Positions 36,346 to 45,496 of a DNA stretch of 64,000 nucleotides are shown here, piece by piece. The notes under the pieces were generated by a model. The model did not search any database, was not told the origin of the DNA, and saw only the letters and a program-made list of their open reading frames with translations. Made by a program: the position numbers and the translations under genes. The stretch comes from Bacillus sp. (in: firmicutes). Its GTDB lineage: Bacteria > Bacillota > Bacilli > Bacillales > JACDOC01. Each line of letters opens with the position of its first letter. Position 1 is the stretch's first letter. The stretch lies in assembly GCA_017656295.1 (NCBI GenBank), contig JACDOC010000009.1, forward strand, positions 33,501 through 97,500. Reading direction: 5' to 3'.

Positions 36346-36410
36346 TTCCACTTTCACCTTTTTCTTCGAAAATTAGGATAAAGAGAACTTTTTGTATAAT
36401 TTTAACATAA

Positions 36411-36483
36411 GGCTATGTTATATGTCATTGTTGATTTTTAGCAAGTTATTCACACGGCGGAGACTCCAGCGGGAACAGCAAGA
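36411..36483. repeat. Dispersed fold-back repeat, copy 4 (5' half only)
   Basis: Matches copy 1 from GGCTATGTTATATGTCATTG through GGGAACAGCAAG and then stops abruptly at about 36483. The 3' half and the terminal inverted segment are missing. Confidence 0.8.
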
Positions 36484-36529
36484 GTACGATAGGAAAACCA
36501 AAATTTCCGATTGCTTTAATGTAGCCATT
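36484..36529 (-). pseudogene. YvrJ-like gene fragment ending at repeat copy 4
   Basis: Read leftward, an AAGGAGAGAT ribosome site (36534-36543) is followed by codons for NGYIKAIGNFGFPIVL, the hallmark of the small YvrJ-family proteins, up to the repeat junction. The nearest ATG (36528) is in another frame, so the start is also damaged or lost. The remainder of the 50-residue family is absent. A short relic; the family call rests on the GNFGFPIV core. Confidence 0.45.
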
Positions 36530-36684
36530 TTTTATCTCTCCTTATCAGAATTTGGCACATCCAACTGTTTAACAATAGTTCTAAATTTCTAAAATAGATT
36601 AAGATAATTCAGAAAAAAATATTAAAATTGTTTGAAAAGCTGATAAAATATTGAATTGGAAAATATTTGTGGGAGTGTATACAT

Positions 36685-37242
36685 TTGCGAACTAACATGT
36701 ATTTTGTTCGGCATGCCCATTCTACATATACACCTGATGAAGTTGGAAGACCCTTATCCGAACGAGGGTTGGTTGACGCGGAAGTTACTGAATTACTAAA
36801 AAAAGAAGAAATTGATATTGTCATTTCAAGTCCGTATAAAAGAGCCATTCAGACAGTGGAGGGAATAGCTAAATTTTTAGGTAAAGAGGTTGTAATAGAG
36901 GATGGTTTTAAAGAACGAACATTGGCTGAGAAACCTGTTGAAGACTTTAACCAAGCTATTACGAAAGTATGGGAGGATGTACATTTTTCTTGGGAAGGAG
37001 GAGAATCTAATATCCTCGCTCAAGAAAGAGGGGTAAAAACGACCTTTCGGATATTGGAAAAGTATGAAGGGAAAAACATTGTCATAGGTACTCATGGCAA
37101 TATCATGGTTTTAATCATGAATCATTTCGATCACCAATATGATTTTCATTTTTGGAAAAAACTTGATATGCCAGACATCTATAAATTAACTTTTGAGCAA
37201 AAGAAGCTGATAGATGTTCAAAGAATATGGGGGGAAAAATAG
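36685..37242 (+). CDS. Histidine phosphatase superfamily protein
   Basis: A 185-residue phosphoglycerate-mutase-like phosphatase. The phospho-accepting histidine is in YFVRHAHS, the second catalytic histidine in GTHGN, and SSPYKRAIQTVE gives the arginine pocket. The TTG at 36685 is chosen because GGGAGTG lies seven bases upstream; an ATG at 36697 is the next option. Family members remove phosphate from many small molecules, so the substrate stays open. Monocistronic. Confidence 0.83.
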   Translation: MRTNMYFVRHAHSTYTPDEVGRPLSERGLVDAEVTELLKKEEIDIVISSPYKRAIQTVEGIAKFLGKEVVIEDGFKERTLAEKPVEDFNQAITKVWEDVHFSWEGGESNILAQERGVKTTFRILEKYEGKNIVIGTHGNIMVLIMNHFDHQYDFHFWKKLDMPDIYKLTFEQKKLIDVQRIWGEK

Positions 37243-37357
37243 GGTAATTAGTACATTAAAGTATAATCAAATGAAAAGAAAAATTTTGTTGATTTAATAA
37301 AAAATGGATGGAATAAGATGATATGGATTAAAATTTATATAAAAAGGGGAAGATGCG

Positions 37358-37879
37358 ATGTCAAGTAATGAGAAAGCGGTATCGACAGAATATTTAAAAG
37401 TAATAAAGTCACGGTTTATAAGTATGAAAGATACGGCAGAAAAGACATTCGAACAACTTGATGATCAAGATTTGTTTTGGTATCCAAATGAAAACTCCAA
37501 CAGCATTACAGTTATTGTTAAGCATATGAGCGGGAATATGATATCTCGGTGGACGGACTTTTTACATTCAGATGGTGAAAAGCCATATAGAGATCGGGAT
37601 GGCGAATTTGAACATACGATTTCGAGTCGAAAAGAGCTATACGAAGTTTGGAATAAAGGTTGGGATGTATTCTTTAAGGCAATTGATTCGCTTACAGAAG
37701 AACATCTCCTTCATGTCATTTACATTCGAAAAGAACCTCATACGGTAATTGAAGCCATTGAAAGGCAAATGTATCATTATTCCTACCATATTGGGCAAAT
37801 CGTTTATATCGCCAAACTGCTAAAATCTGATCAATGGAGATGTTTAACCATTCCTCGAAACAAAAAGTCCACCTCTTAA
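37358..37879 (+). CDS. DinB-superfamily protein (DUF1572)
   Basis: A 173-residue four-helix-bundle protein. The histidine in VIVKHMSGNMISRW and the pair in QMYHYSYHIGQI are at the places of the three metal ligands of DinB/DUF1572 proteins; LFWYPNENSNSITVI is also typical. Members are thought to be metal-dependent thiol (bacillithiol) transferases or damage-inducible proteins of unknown action. AAGGGGAAG precedes the ATG. Its stop overlaps that of the convergent amidohydrolase by four bases. Confidence 0.82.
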   Translation: MSSNEKAVSTEYLKVIKSRFISMKDTAEKTFEQLDDQDLFWYPNENSNSITVIVKHMSGNMISRWTDFLHSDGEKPYRDRDGEFEHTISSRKELYEVWNKGWDVFFKAIDSLTEEHLLHVIYIRKEPHTVIEAIERQMYHYSYHIGQIVYIAKLLKSDQWRCLTIPRNKKSTS

Positions 37880-38619
37880 ATCTTATACCAATTTATTGCA
37901 TTTTTATAGAAAACCTTCTTAGCCCCTTCGTCCCCAAGAACATCATATATAAGTTCCATATCTGATGTTTGAAATGGTCTTTTCGCCCTTGTTGAAGGTA
38001 AATCTGTCCCAAACATAAGGGCATCAGGATTAACAGAGAATATTTTACGATGGGCTTCTTCTACGTTCAACTCCACTCGACCAAAACCCGTGGCTTTTAC
38101 TCTGACCCCTTTTTCAACTAGAGCTAACAAAGTGTAAAATCCTTCTTTCGTTAACCCAAGATGATCAATGGAAACAGCCGGAAGGTTTTCAACTATCTTT
38201 GTGAAATGTACTAATGATGCAGAATCAATGTATAACTCGGAATGCCAGCCGACCAGTTCATACACTCTTCTGGCCATGTAGTCTAAACGGGAAAGATCTT
38301 TTAATACGCCACGTTTGACATTAAAACGGATCGCTCTTACACCGAGTTGATGAAGTCTCATTATTTCTTCATCCGATGTATCGTCAGGCAGTTGGGTGAC
38401 ACCGACAAAATGTTCCCCGAGTGTTTGAAGTGCATTGATTAAATAAGATTGATCAAATCCTTGAAACGAACCGGATACGATAGCCCCACCAATTACATTA
38501 AAATCTTTCACTCGATCTAAATAGTCTTCACAGGTAAAATCATCAGGCATAAAACCTTGATTCACTATTAACGGAAACCTCGAATCAATAATGTGGAAAT
38601 GAGCATCAAAAATCTGAAT
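37876..38619 (-). CDS. Amidohydrolase-2 family metal-dependent hydrolase, probable AUU start
   Basis: A TIM-barrel amidohydrolase (COG3618-like). If translation begins at ATT 38619, six bases after GGGGGAG, the N-terminus reads IQIFDAHFHIIDSRFPLI and includes the HxH metal motif every member needs; the product has 247 residues. The first ordinary start (GTG, 38565) would lose that motif. No ATG, GTG or TTG lies in frame upstream. Later landmarks are SIDHLGLT and MFGTDLPSTR, the latter carrying the catalytic aspartate. Either a true AUU start or a start-codon mutation. Substrate unknown. Confidence 0.75.
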   Translation of the reverse strand: MQIFDAHFHIIDSRFPLIVNQGFMPDDFTCEDYLDRVKDFNVIGGAIVSGSFQGFDQSYLINALQTLGEHFVGVTQLPDDTSDEEIMRLHQLGVRAIRFNVKRGVLKDLSRLDYMARRVYELVGWHSELYIDSASLVHFTKIVENLPAVSIDHLGLTKEGFYTLLALVEKGVRVKATGFGRVELNVEEAHRKIFSVNPDALMFGTDLPSTRAKRPFQTSDMELIYDVLGDEGAKKVFYKNAINWYKI

Positions 38620-38865
38620 GGTTCTCTCCCCCTTAAACCTTCTTGCTATAATTTTACAGAATCAGTTGGACAAGAAAAATAAGTGAATCGTTATAACAAA
38701 CAATAACTACATCTTATTAATGAAAAAGTACCGCTATAGATAAAATTTCCCTTGTATTTTTCTGTATATCGTATTTAATTTCCCCTACTAATGAGGTAAT
38801 ATCTAAATACTGACATTTTCTCAACTGTATAGGTAAAAGCTTCATACAAAAGGAAGGGAACAACA

Positions 38866-40146
38866 TTGAAACACATTCCAACGCTAATTCAAATTGATCA
38901 GATTACTAGAGAAGAAATGCCACATTATTACGATGTGGCCATTGTGATGAACAAACTAAAAGAAGCCCTTTTTACACATACAGGGGAACAGTTTTCCTTA
39001 TTTTCTTATAGTGAAAATATGGATGAATTATTAGAAATGATTCAGGAAACGATATTGAATGATGCAAATGAAGCCACGTTGATCGGTTATATTTTTGATA
39101 GTTTGGAAAAAGGTAGAATAAAGTACAGTACGCTCCATGGCGATAAAAAGTTTATTGAAGAACCATTGCTAAATAATGCACTTTACTATTTTCCTAGGTT
39201 TGGAGTTGCCGTCGCGAAACTCCCTATTTACCAAAGCCATGAAGATTATGAAGAGACGTTCCTTTTTGCAAAAGAGGGGAAAGCCATTATTTCTTTTCTT
39301 GACTATTTGTATGAAAAGCAACGAGAAAGTATGAAAGGGTATATTAATGTTATCGTTGCTACGGATGATGGTATTCAACGTAGTAAAGAAGAATTTACGT
39401 ATCAAATCAAACGGGAGGATGTTTTACTAGAGGAACCTATTAAAAAAGAAATTTTCCGTTCTATTGATGAATTTTTCCTTAATGAAGGAGAATTTTTCAA
39501 AAAGTATAATTTACCTTATAAACGGGGGATTCTTTTATACGGGGCACCAGGAAACGGAAAAACTACCCTTGTAAAATCAATTGCAGGTAGTACCCCTGCA
39601 CCGGTTGTGTATTGGCAAATTACGGAATTCACATACAGTTATACTATTAAAGAAGTGTTTTCGACTGTATCAAAATTAGCGCCTGTCATTCTCGTGATTG
39701 AAGACATTGACTCCATGCCAGAAGAATCCCGTTCGGTTTTCTTAAATACGTTGGATGGTGCTTCGACGAAAGAAGGAATTTTCTTAATCGGTACAACGAA
39801 TTATCCTGAAAAAATTGACCCGGCTTTAATCAATCGAGCAGGGCGATTTGACCGAGCCTACGAAATCAAACTGCCGAATCAAGAAACGCGTAGCCTTTAT
39901 TTACGCAAAAAGAAAATTACAGAGTTTATTTCTGAAGCCGAGTTTAATTATTTAATCAAGCAAACAGAGGGGCTCTCGATTGCTCAATTAAACGAATTAT
40001 ATACGATGGTAGCCTTACAATGGCATTACGATAAGCAGGTTGATTTGCACTCTATTATTAAAGATCTGCAAACAAACAATAGACGGACGTGGAGACAAGA
40101 GTGGCTTGAAAATCCGGTTCATTCTTCCATTGGATTTGGTGACTAA
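38866..40146 (+). CDS. yjoB: AAA ATPase, YjoB-like
   Basis: A 426-residue ATPase. The N-terminal half (1-205) has no clear motif; the AAA module follows with Walker A GAPGNGKTT (about residue 227), Walker B VILVIEDIDS, the sensor-1 region FLIGTTNYPEKIDPALINRA and arginine finger GRFDRAYE. Size and layout match Bacillus subtilis YjoB, a SigW-regulated FtsH-like AAA protein with proposed chaperone activity. No protease domain is present. AGGAAGGG precedes an ATG-less start TTG: the codon at 38866 is TTG. I could not find a clear SigW promoter in the 200 bp upstream. Confidence 0.75.
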   Translation: MKHIPTLIQIDQITREEMPHYYDVAIVMNKLKEALFTHTGEQFSLFSYSENMDELLEMIQETILNDANEATLIGYIFDSLEKGRIKYSTLHGDKKFIEEPLLNNALYYFPRFGVAVAKLPIYQSHEDYEETFLFAKEGKAIISFLDYLYEKQRESMKGYINVIVATDDGIQRSKEEFTYQIKREDVLLEEPIKKEIFRSIDEFFLNEGEFFKKYNLPYKRGILLYGAPGNGKTTLVKSIAGSTPAPVVYWQITEFTYSYTIKEVFSTVSKLAPVILVIEDIDSMPEESRSVFLNTLDGASTKEGIFLIGTTNYPEKIDPALINRAGRFDRAYEIKLPNQETRSLYLRKKKITEFISEAEFNYLIKQTEGLSIAQLNELYTMVALQWHYDKQVDLHSIIKDLQTNNRRTWRQEWLENPVHSSIGFGD

Positions 40147-40155
40147 AAATGGTCA

Positions 40156-40189
40156 AACATCCCCTAGAGGTTCATTGCTAGGGGATGTT
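40156..40189. terminator. Hairpin between yjoB-like and a convergent small gene
   Basis: AACATCCCCTAG (40156-40167) pairs perfectly with CTAGGGGATGTT (40178-40189). The U-tract is poor on both strands; it lies exactly between two converging stops. Confidence 0.7.
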
Positions 40190-40198
40190 ACAAAAATA

Positions 40199-40333
40199 TT
40201 AGGATCTTCTTTTTTGGTAGGCGATTAAAACAATTTCCTCTCCCGTTTCTTGTCTAAATTTTTCTTCTACATTTTTTAATTCGTTTACCGTTTTCTCATT
40301 TAATTTCGCCACAGGAAATCTATCTTTTTCCAC
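40199..40333 (-). CDS. Small conserved-looking protein (44 aa)
   Basis: Read leftward, AGAGGG lies six bases before GTG 40333, giving EKDRFPVAKLNEKTVNELK followed by a charged helix and EEIVLIAYQKRRS. The reading is rich in charged helical and strand-forming residues and has no low-complexity sequence, so it looks like a real small cytoplasmic protein. An ATG at 40339 is in frame but touches the ribosome site. Family not recognised. Confidence 0.6.
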   Translation of the reverse strand: MEKDRFPVAKLNEKTVNELKNVEEKFRQETGEEIVLIAYQKRRS

Positions 40334-40407
40334 AACCATCCCTCTTTTCGTTTTTCATCTATCTTGTCCGGTTTAGATGTGGACTATTCACATTTTGGAG
40401 GTCAAAA

Positions 40408-40539
40408 ATGAGCCATTTAGAAAAATTACTCACTATTCAAGTTCAGCCAATGAAAAAAGACATGATTCCAACATCAGAAGATGAGGGGATTTTTGATTTT
40501 CGGACGGACTATTCCTTTACAAGTGCCATCGAATTTTAA
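40408..40539 (+). CDS. Small hypothetical protein (43 aa)
   Basis: TTTGGAGGTC precedes the ATG. Product starts SHLEKLLTIQVQPMKKDMIP and ends in YSFTSAIEF; acidic and soluble. No family recognised. It is 78 bases ahead of another small frame and may share its transcript. Confidence 0.5.
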   Translation: MSHLEKLLTIQVQPMKKDMIPTSEDEGIFDFRTDYSFTSAIEF

Positions 40540-40617
40540 TTCCACATGGAACGTTTCGTCAAAAATGTAATTGAAAAGATTGTCCAGTTTTTAATAACAA
40601 CATACGGAGTGACCATT

Positions 40618-40746
40618 TTGAGTGACATGAAAAAAGTAAAATCAGCAAATGAACCGAGATTTTCAACTGTAGATTCTTTTTTAAGGTACATTCCGAACAA
40701 CATTAACATTGAGAGATGGAACGAAGACGGATCTCCGGAGGAATGA
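40618..40746 (+). CDS. Small hypothetical protein (42 aa)
   Basis: TTG start with GGAGTG eight bases upstream. Product SDMKKVKSANEPRFSTVDSF continues to RWNEDGSPEE. A longer in-frame ATG at 40546 has no ribosome site. Ends 23 bases before the P-loop kinase gene. Not recognised. Confidence 0.42.
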   Translation: MSDMKKVKSANEPRFSTVDSFLRYIPNNINIERWNEDGSPEE

Positions 40747-40769
40747 AAAATCACAATGGGGGGAAAAAT

Positions 40770-41306
40770 ATGAAAAAAATTATGGTCGTTGGGGTATCGC
40801 CAGGCGTAGGGAAGACGACGTTTGCCAGGCGTTTAGGGGAAGCGCTCAACATACCGGTCTATCATTTAGACAAATACTACTGGAAGCCGGGATGGGTTGA
40901 GTCTCCATTAGAAGAATTTCGAGCAGCTCAACTAGAAATCGTCAAACAAGAAAAGTGGATCATTGAAGGAAATTATACCAATACATATGATGTCCGGGTT
41001 CCTCATGCAGATACGATTATTTATTTAGAGCTTTCATTAATGCGATGCCTGTTTCGAGTTTTCAAACGAACGTATTCTAATCTTGGAAAAAACCGCAATG
41101 ACGTAGGAGAAGGATGCCCTGAACGATTTGAATGGGAATTTTTTCACTATATCCTAACCACTCATCGTCGGCGCAAAAAAGCGATGCCGGAACGTCTAAG
41201 GGAAATGCAGCTTACTGGAACACAGAAAACAATTGTGGTGTTGAAAAGTAAAAAGGCCATAGAGACATATCTAAAGAAGATAAAAGAAAGTCGAATTCCC
41301 AATTAA
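40770..41306 (+). CDS. P-loop NTPase, topology-modulation (FlaR-like) / adenylate-kinase-like
   Basis: A 178-residue P-loop protein of the small kinase group annotated as DNA topology modulation protein FlaR. Walker A is SPGVGKTTFA near residue 9-18, followed by LGEALNIPVYHLDKYYWKPG, WIIEGNYTNTYDVR and the lid-like CLFRVFKRTYSN. Such proteins resemble nucleotide kinases; the topology name comes from an old genetic study and the true substrate is unknown. GGGGGGAAA lies before the ATG at 40770. Confidence 0.8.
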   Translation: MKKIMVVGVSPGVGKTTFARRLGEALNIPVYHLDKYYWKPGWVESPLEEFRAAQLEIVKQEKWIIEGNYTNTYDVRVPHADTIIYLELSLMRCLFRVFKRTYSNLGKNRNDVGEGCPERFEWEFFHYILTTHRRRKKAMPERLREMQLTGTQKTIVVLKSKKAIETYLKKIKESRIPN

Positions 41307-41511
41307 GAACATATGCCGAAATCGTTTCCGCATAGAGTGTACAACTATTCAGTGTGAAAAATTGTAGAATTCGAAGGAATGAATATATGAAAAAATAGTC
41401 CTTATTACTTATAAAATCGACAATTCTTAATATTGACGATTATTTTTCTGAATATTAAAATTTTATTAACAAATTATGTGAGCTATGCTTGTTTTTATTA
41501 TGAAAGGACAT

Positions 41512-41546
41512 CCCCGTTTTCTCATATAGAGAGGCGGGGTTTTTTC
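41512..41546 (+). terminator. Terminator-like hairpin in the CGTase leader
   Basis: CCCCG (41512-41516) with CTC (41521-41523) pairs with GAG (41529-41531) and CGGGG (41535-41539), then seven T. It lies between the presumed promoter region and the CGTase ribosome site (TTAGGGAGG), so it may attenuate the gene or end an upstream transcript. Confidence 0.65.
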
Positions 41547-41564
41547 GTCATTAGGGAGGTTTTT

Positions 41565-43700
41565 ATGAAAAAATCATTGAAATTAAGGAGTGTGTGGCTA
41601 TTGATTTTTGGGCTGTTAAGGATAGGCCTTAATCAAGACAAACAAGTCGTTAATATTGCTAGTACAGAAGAAAATGATGTGAATTTTACATCCGATGTCA
41701 TTTATCAAATTGTGGTGGACCGTTTTTACGATGGGAATACAAGTAATAATCCAACTGAAAGCTTATATAGCAAAAATTGTACTAATTTACGAAAATATTG
41801 TGGTGGAGATTGGCAAGGGATTATTGACAAACTTAAGGACGGATATTTAACGGACATGGGAATCACTGCAATCTGGATTTCCCAGCCGGTTGAAAATGTT
41901 TACTCTATCATGAATGATGCTGCAGGTACCACCTCTTATCATGGCTATTGGGCACGTGATTTTAAAAAGACGAATCCATTCTTTGGGGATGTAGCGAAGT
42001 TCCGTGAATTAATTTCAACAGCTCATGCCCATGGTATAAAAGTAATCATTGATTTTGCACCCAATCATACATCGCCTGCTTCCGAGGATGACCCTTCGTA
42101 TATGGAAAATGGTCGTTTATATGATAACGGTGTACTGATAGGAGGCTATACACACGATACTTCAGGATATTTCCATCATAATGGAGGCACTGACTTTTCG
42201 ACAGGGGAGGATAGTATTTATCGAAACTTATTTGACTTAGCCGATTTTAATCATCAACAACCAGTTATTGATCAATATTTTAAAGATGCAATCAAAATGT
42301 GGCTTGATTTAGGAATCGACGGCATTCGGATGGACGCGGTGAAACATATGCCATTTGGATGGCAAAAGTCATTCATGGATAAAATTTATGATCATCGAGC
42401 AGTCTTTACATTTGGAGAATGGTTTTTATCAGAAAATGAAGTTGATCCAGCAAATCATATGTTTGCCAATGAATCTGGAATGAGTTTATTAGACTTTCGT
42501 TTTGGACAAAAATTACGTCAAGTGTTACGAGACAATACAGATAGTTGGTATGGATTTGATCAAATAATTCAAGATACTGCGAATGCATATGATGAAGTGA
42601 TTGATCAAGTCACCTTTATCGATAACCACGACATGGACCGTTTTATGATCGAAGGCGGTGATTCGCGGACCGTCGATATGGCATTGGCCGTCCTTTTAAC
42701 ATCCCGAGGGATCCCAACGATTTATTACGGAACGGAACAATATCTAACGGGAAACGGTGACCCGAATAACCGAAAAATGATGACGTCATTTCATAAAAAC
42801 ACGAGAGCATACCAAATTATTCAGCGGCTAGCTCAATTACGAACGTCCAATCCAGCTTTAGCATATGGAGATACACAACAAAGATGGATGAATCATGATG
42901 TCTATATTTATGAACGTCAATTTGGTAACGACGTAGTCCTCGTAGCCATTAATCGTAGTTCCACTGAATCCTATCATATTACCGGATTATTTACGGATTT
43001 ACCATCTGGAACGTATAGGGATGAGTTAGCCGGATTATTAAACGGAAACGCCATAACGGTAAACAGTGATAAATCCGTATCACCTTTTACGTTAAGTGCC
43101 GGAGAAGTCGGAGTATGGTCTTATTCTAAAAAGGAGACTTTACCTCATATTGGTCATGTGGGCCCGATGATGGGACAGGTCGGACATACCGTAACCATTG
43201 ATGGTGAAGGGTTTGGTGTATCACCAGGTGAAGTGTTATTCGGTTCCGCTTCGGCTACAATTGTTTCATGGACAGATCATCAAATTATTGCAAAGGTTCC
43301 AATAGTTACACCTGGTATTTACGATATAACAGTAAAAAATGCAAGCGGTACATCAAGTAATTCGTACGACAAATTTGAAGTATTAACGAACGATCAAGTG
43401 TCTGTTCGATTTGTTGTTCACAATGCGTATACCAATTGGGGAGAGAATGTGTATTTAGTCGGAAATGTACATGAACTAGGAAATTGGGACCCAAATAAAG
43501 CCATTGGTCCGTTATTTAACCAAGTGATTTATTCGTATCCTTCCTGGTATATCGATGTTAGCGTTCCAGAAGGAACTCCGCTTGAATTTAAATTTATTAA
43601 AAAGGATGCAAGCGGAAACGTCATTTGGGAAAGTGGTTCGAACCATACGTATACGACACCAGTTGGTACAACTGGAGAAGTTAGCGTGCAATGGAGATAA
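41565..43700 (+). CDS. Cyclodextrin glucanotransferase (secreted, GH13)
   Basis: A 711-residue precursor, the length of Geobacillus CGTases. It forms cyclodextrins from starch outside the cell. A+B domains carry nucleophile D257 (GIRMDAVKH), acid E285 (FTFGEWF) and D356 (IDNHDMD); F223 in [10 protein letters not shown] is the central aromatic residue around which the chain wraps. Domain C, then a TIG domain ([19 protein letters not shown]) and a CBM20 starch-binding domain ([20 protein letters not shown]) complete the five-domain plan. The signal peptide is odd: a short core [12 protein letters not shown] and no clear AXA site. AGGGAGG precedes the ATG. Confidence 0.93.
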   Translation: MKKSLKLRSVWLLIFGLLRIGLNQDKQVVNIASTEENDVNFTSDVIYQIVVDRFYDGNTSNNPTESLYSKNCTNLRKYCGGDWQGIIDKLKDGYLTDMGITAIWISQPVENVYSIMNDAAGTTSYHGYWARDFKKTNPFFGDVAKFRELISTAHAHGIKVIIDFAPNHTSPASEDDPSYMENGRLYDNGVLIGGYTHDTSGYFHHNGGTDFSTGEDSIYRNLFDLADFNHQQPVIDQYFKDAIKMWLDLGIDGIRMDAVKHMPFGWQKSFMDKIYDHRAVFTFGEWFLSENEVDPANHMFANESGMSLLDFRFGQKLRQVLRDNTDSWYGFDQIIQDTANAYDEVIDQVTFIDNHDMDRFMIEGGDSRTVDMALAVLLTSRGIPTIYYGTEQYLTGNGDPNNRKMMTSFHKNTRAYQIIQRLAQLRTSNPALAYGDTQQRWMNHDVYIYERQFGNDVVLVAINRSSTESYHITGLFTDLPSGTYRDELAGLLNGNAITVNSDKSVSPFTLSAGEVGVWSYSKKETLPHIGHVGPMMGQVGHTVTIDGEGFGVSPGEVLFGSASATIVSWTDHQIIAKVPIVTPGIYDITVKNASGTSSNSYDKFEVLTNDQVSVRFVVHNAYTNWGENVYLVGNVHELGNWDPNKAIGPLFNQVIYSYPSWYIDVSVPEGTPLEFKFIKKDASGNVIWESGSNHTYTTPVGTTGEVSVQWR

Positions 43701-43708
43701 AAAAGGTG

Positions 43709-43738
43709 GGAAAACGCTTTTTGGTGTTTTCCTTTTTT
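43709..43738 (+). terminator. Terminator of CGTase
   Basis: GGAAAAC (43709-43715) pairs with GTTTTCC (43726-43732), then TTTTTT. Confidence 0.8.
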
Positions 43739-43833
43739 ATTGTTCCGGAGAAATGATAACGTAAAGATTTTGATTTTATCAAAAAAGGCAAGGATTTCTG
43801 GATTAAATATGAAAGTTTTTCTATTAAAAATGA

Positions 43834-43956
43834 TTACTTGCCAAATGAGAACTTGCTGGAATGAATAAATTACTTGCCAGTATTAGAATTTTACTTGCCC
43901 AGAGAGTATATTAGTTGAAATAGGTATTTATTTGCGGCTAGGTATTTTACTTGGCA
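43834..43956. repeat. About 20-bp periodic repeat array B
   Basis: TTACTTGCC-like cores recur at 43834, 43849, 43870, 43891, 43911, 43928 and 43947, spaced 15-21 bp. This is the complement of the GGCAAGTAAA core of array A, so the two arrays belong to one family in opposite orientation. It fills the gap between the CGTase terminator and the convergent DUF2515 gene. Confidence 0.65.
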
Positions 43957-43969
43957 AGCAGGATGAGTT

Positions 43970-45070
43970 CTAAACCATCGACAATATTTGTCGAGCTATT
44001 ACAGCAAGTTCTAATAGATCAATCGTGCGGCAATAATCATCGAGGATGTCGCCGTCTAGTGGTTTTCCTTTTTTAAAAAACCGGAGAACGGACAAATCTT
44101 GAAACCAATCATTCGAATCTGGTTGTTCATGGTCGACGTTTTTCCATGCTGCTTGTAAGGTTGGACTATGAATGGGGAGAGCCTCTTTTTTTAATCGACA
44201 GTGGTCGATTCGTTTTTGATAACGGTCTTTTACAATGGTCATTTTTATGGGATGAAATATATCGTTCCAATAATCAGCACGGGAACCGGTGTGTGGATGG
44301 GAGGCAGCCCAGTTCAGTACTTTTTGCCGAAGACTTGGCTTGTGAAATAGAAGATGATATAAGGATTTTCCAAATTCAATTCGACGGGATAAGGAAGCGA
44401 AGTGCTGTACGGTGGCCCCAGCAAGATGAGGGCGCACGTTTTGATTGGTTTCTACAAATGGAAGGAGAATATGATTAAAAGGAAGTACATCGTATAGCTG
44501 AAATCCCCATGTATTCAATACCGAATTCTTGTATGTTTTGTGTTGAATGACTCTTGACTCGATGTAGTTCTGTTCATTAATGATGGTTGCAATGGCCAAA
44601 GTCTCTTGGTCCCTTTCTTCCCAAAAAAAGGACCACATGGCTTCCATGAACCGTGATACCCCAAAATACGGAAGTAAATCAAATAAGTTTTGGTTGTATT
44701 TTACGCTACATTCATAAAGCATTAACTGGGGAAAGGCATCCTGAAAAATCAGCCAGTTTCCTCGTTCAAGAAAAGCAAAAATGGATTCTTTTTCATCGTT
44801 GTCTAATAAGCTTTTTAGTAAGCCACCTTTTAAATCCGTCATGTTCCAACCGCCATTTCGAGAGACCATATGTGCAAGGAATGCCCAATGAATTTCAGGG
44901 AAACGTAAGTAAAATGACAAGTAGGCTGCTGTACGTGTGACGTTATTGACATTGTTTCGTGCTGTTTCTTCTTTGATGGTCTGGACAATCTGTTCTTCCC
45001 ATGATTGAAGTGGGCGAAGGGGAGTTGGATGTTGAAGCCGCCTTTTTAATTCGGTTTTCCATTTCTTCAA
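43970..45070 (-). CDS. DUF2515 family protein (YppC-like)
   Basis: A 366-residue soluble, largely helical protein with many aromatic residues (WAFLAHMVSRNGGWNMTDLK, ALFDLLPYFGVSRFMEAMW-like stretch, FGKSLYHLLF). These features match DUF2515, the family of Bacillus subtilis YppC, whose function is unknown. The start at 45070 has AAAGGGGTGAT upstream. Single gene, convergent with CGTase across array B. Confidence 0.7.
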   Translation of the reverse strand: MKKWKTELKRRLQHPTPLRPLQSWEEQIVQTIKEETARNNVNNVTRTAAYLSFYLRFPEIHWAFLAHMVSRNGGWNMTDLKGGLLKSLLDNDEKESIFAFLERGNWLIFQDAFPQLMLYECSVKYNQNLFDLLPYFGVSRFMEAMWSFFWEERDQETLAIATIINEQNYIESRVIQHKTYKNSVLNTWGFQLYDVLPFNHILLPFVETNQNVRPHLAGATVQHFASLSRRIEFGKSLYHLLFHKPSLRQKVLNWAASHPHTGSRADYWNDIFHPIKMTIVKDRYQKRIDHCRLKKEALPIHSPTLQAAWKNVDHEQPDSNDWFQDLSVLRFFKKGKPLDGDILDDYCRTIDLLELAVIARQILSMV

Positions 45071-45496
45071 AGTATCACCCCTTTATTTGTTACAAATAAG
45101 TTTAATAGTTTTAGAAAGGTGGCGTAATATATCGTATTAATTCGATCGTTCATACATGAAAAATTCTGAAGAAGGATGCAATGTTTGTTGATAATGACCT
45201 AGGTTTATAAGCGGAATGATCGTTTGGACCATTAGTTTATTTACCTTATTTTTAATTTTTGTATATGTATTTCTCCAAGGAAATCTCCAAAAACAAGTTT
45301 GCTCCTGTTAGGACGTGGCCGCTAAAAAAGAAGGTATAAATTTTTTTCAAGAAAACCACCTCAATAAATGAATGATATTTTTACCATATCATTACATATA
45401 GTCATGGCAAATACGGAAATGTACCAATTTGGTTATTTATTTCCAATCATCCATTTTGTAATATGATAGAAAAAAATAAAAAGTGGGGGACTCATA
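45071..45496. other. Gene-free spacer of 425 bp
   Basis: AT-rich region between two divergent genes. A 31-codon frame at 45216-45311 encodes a hydrophobic peptide but has no proper ribosome site. No repeat or clear dyad seen. Confidence 0.4.

Noticed and set aside
41317..41330. Possible cre site CGAAATCGTTTCCG upstream of CGTase
   Set aside because: Three mismatches to the cre consensus and 235 bp from the gene; too weak to list.
45216..45311. 31-codon hydrophobic frame
   Set aside because: No adequate ribosome site and no terminator; too short to support from composition.
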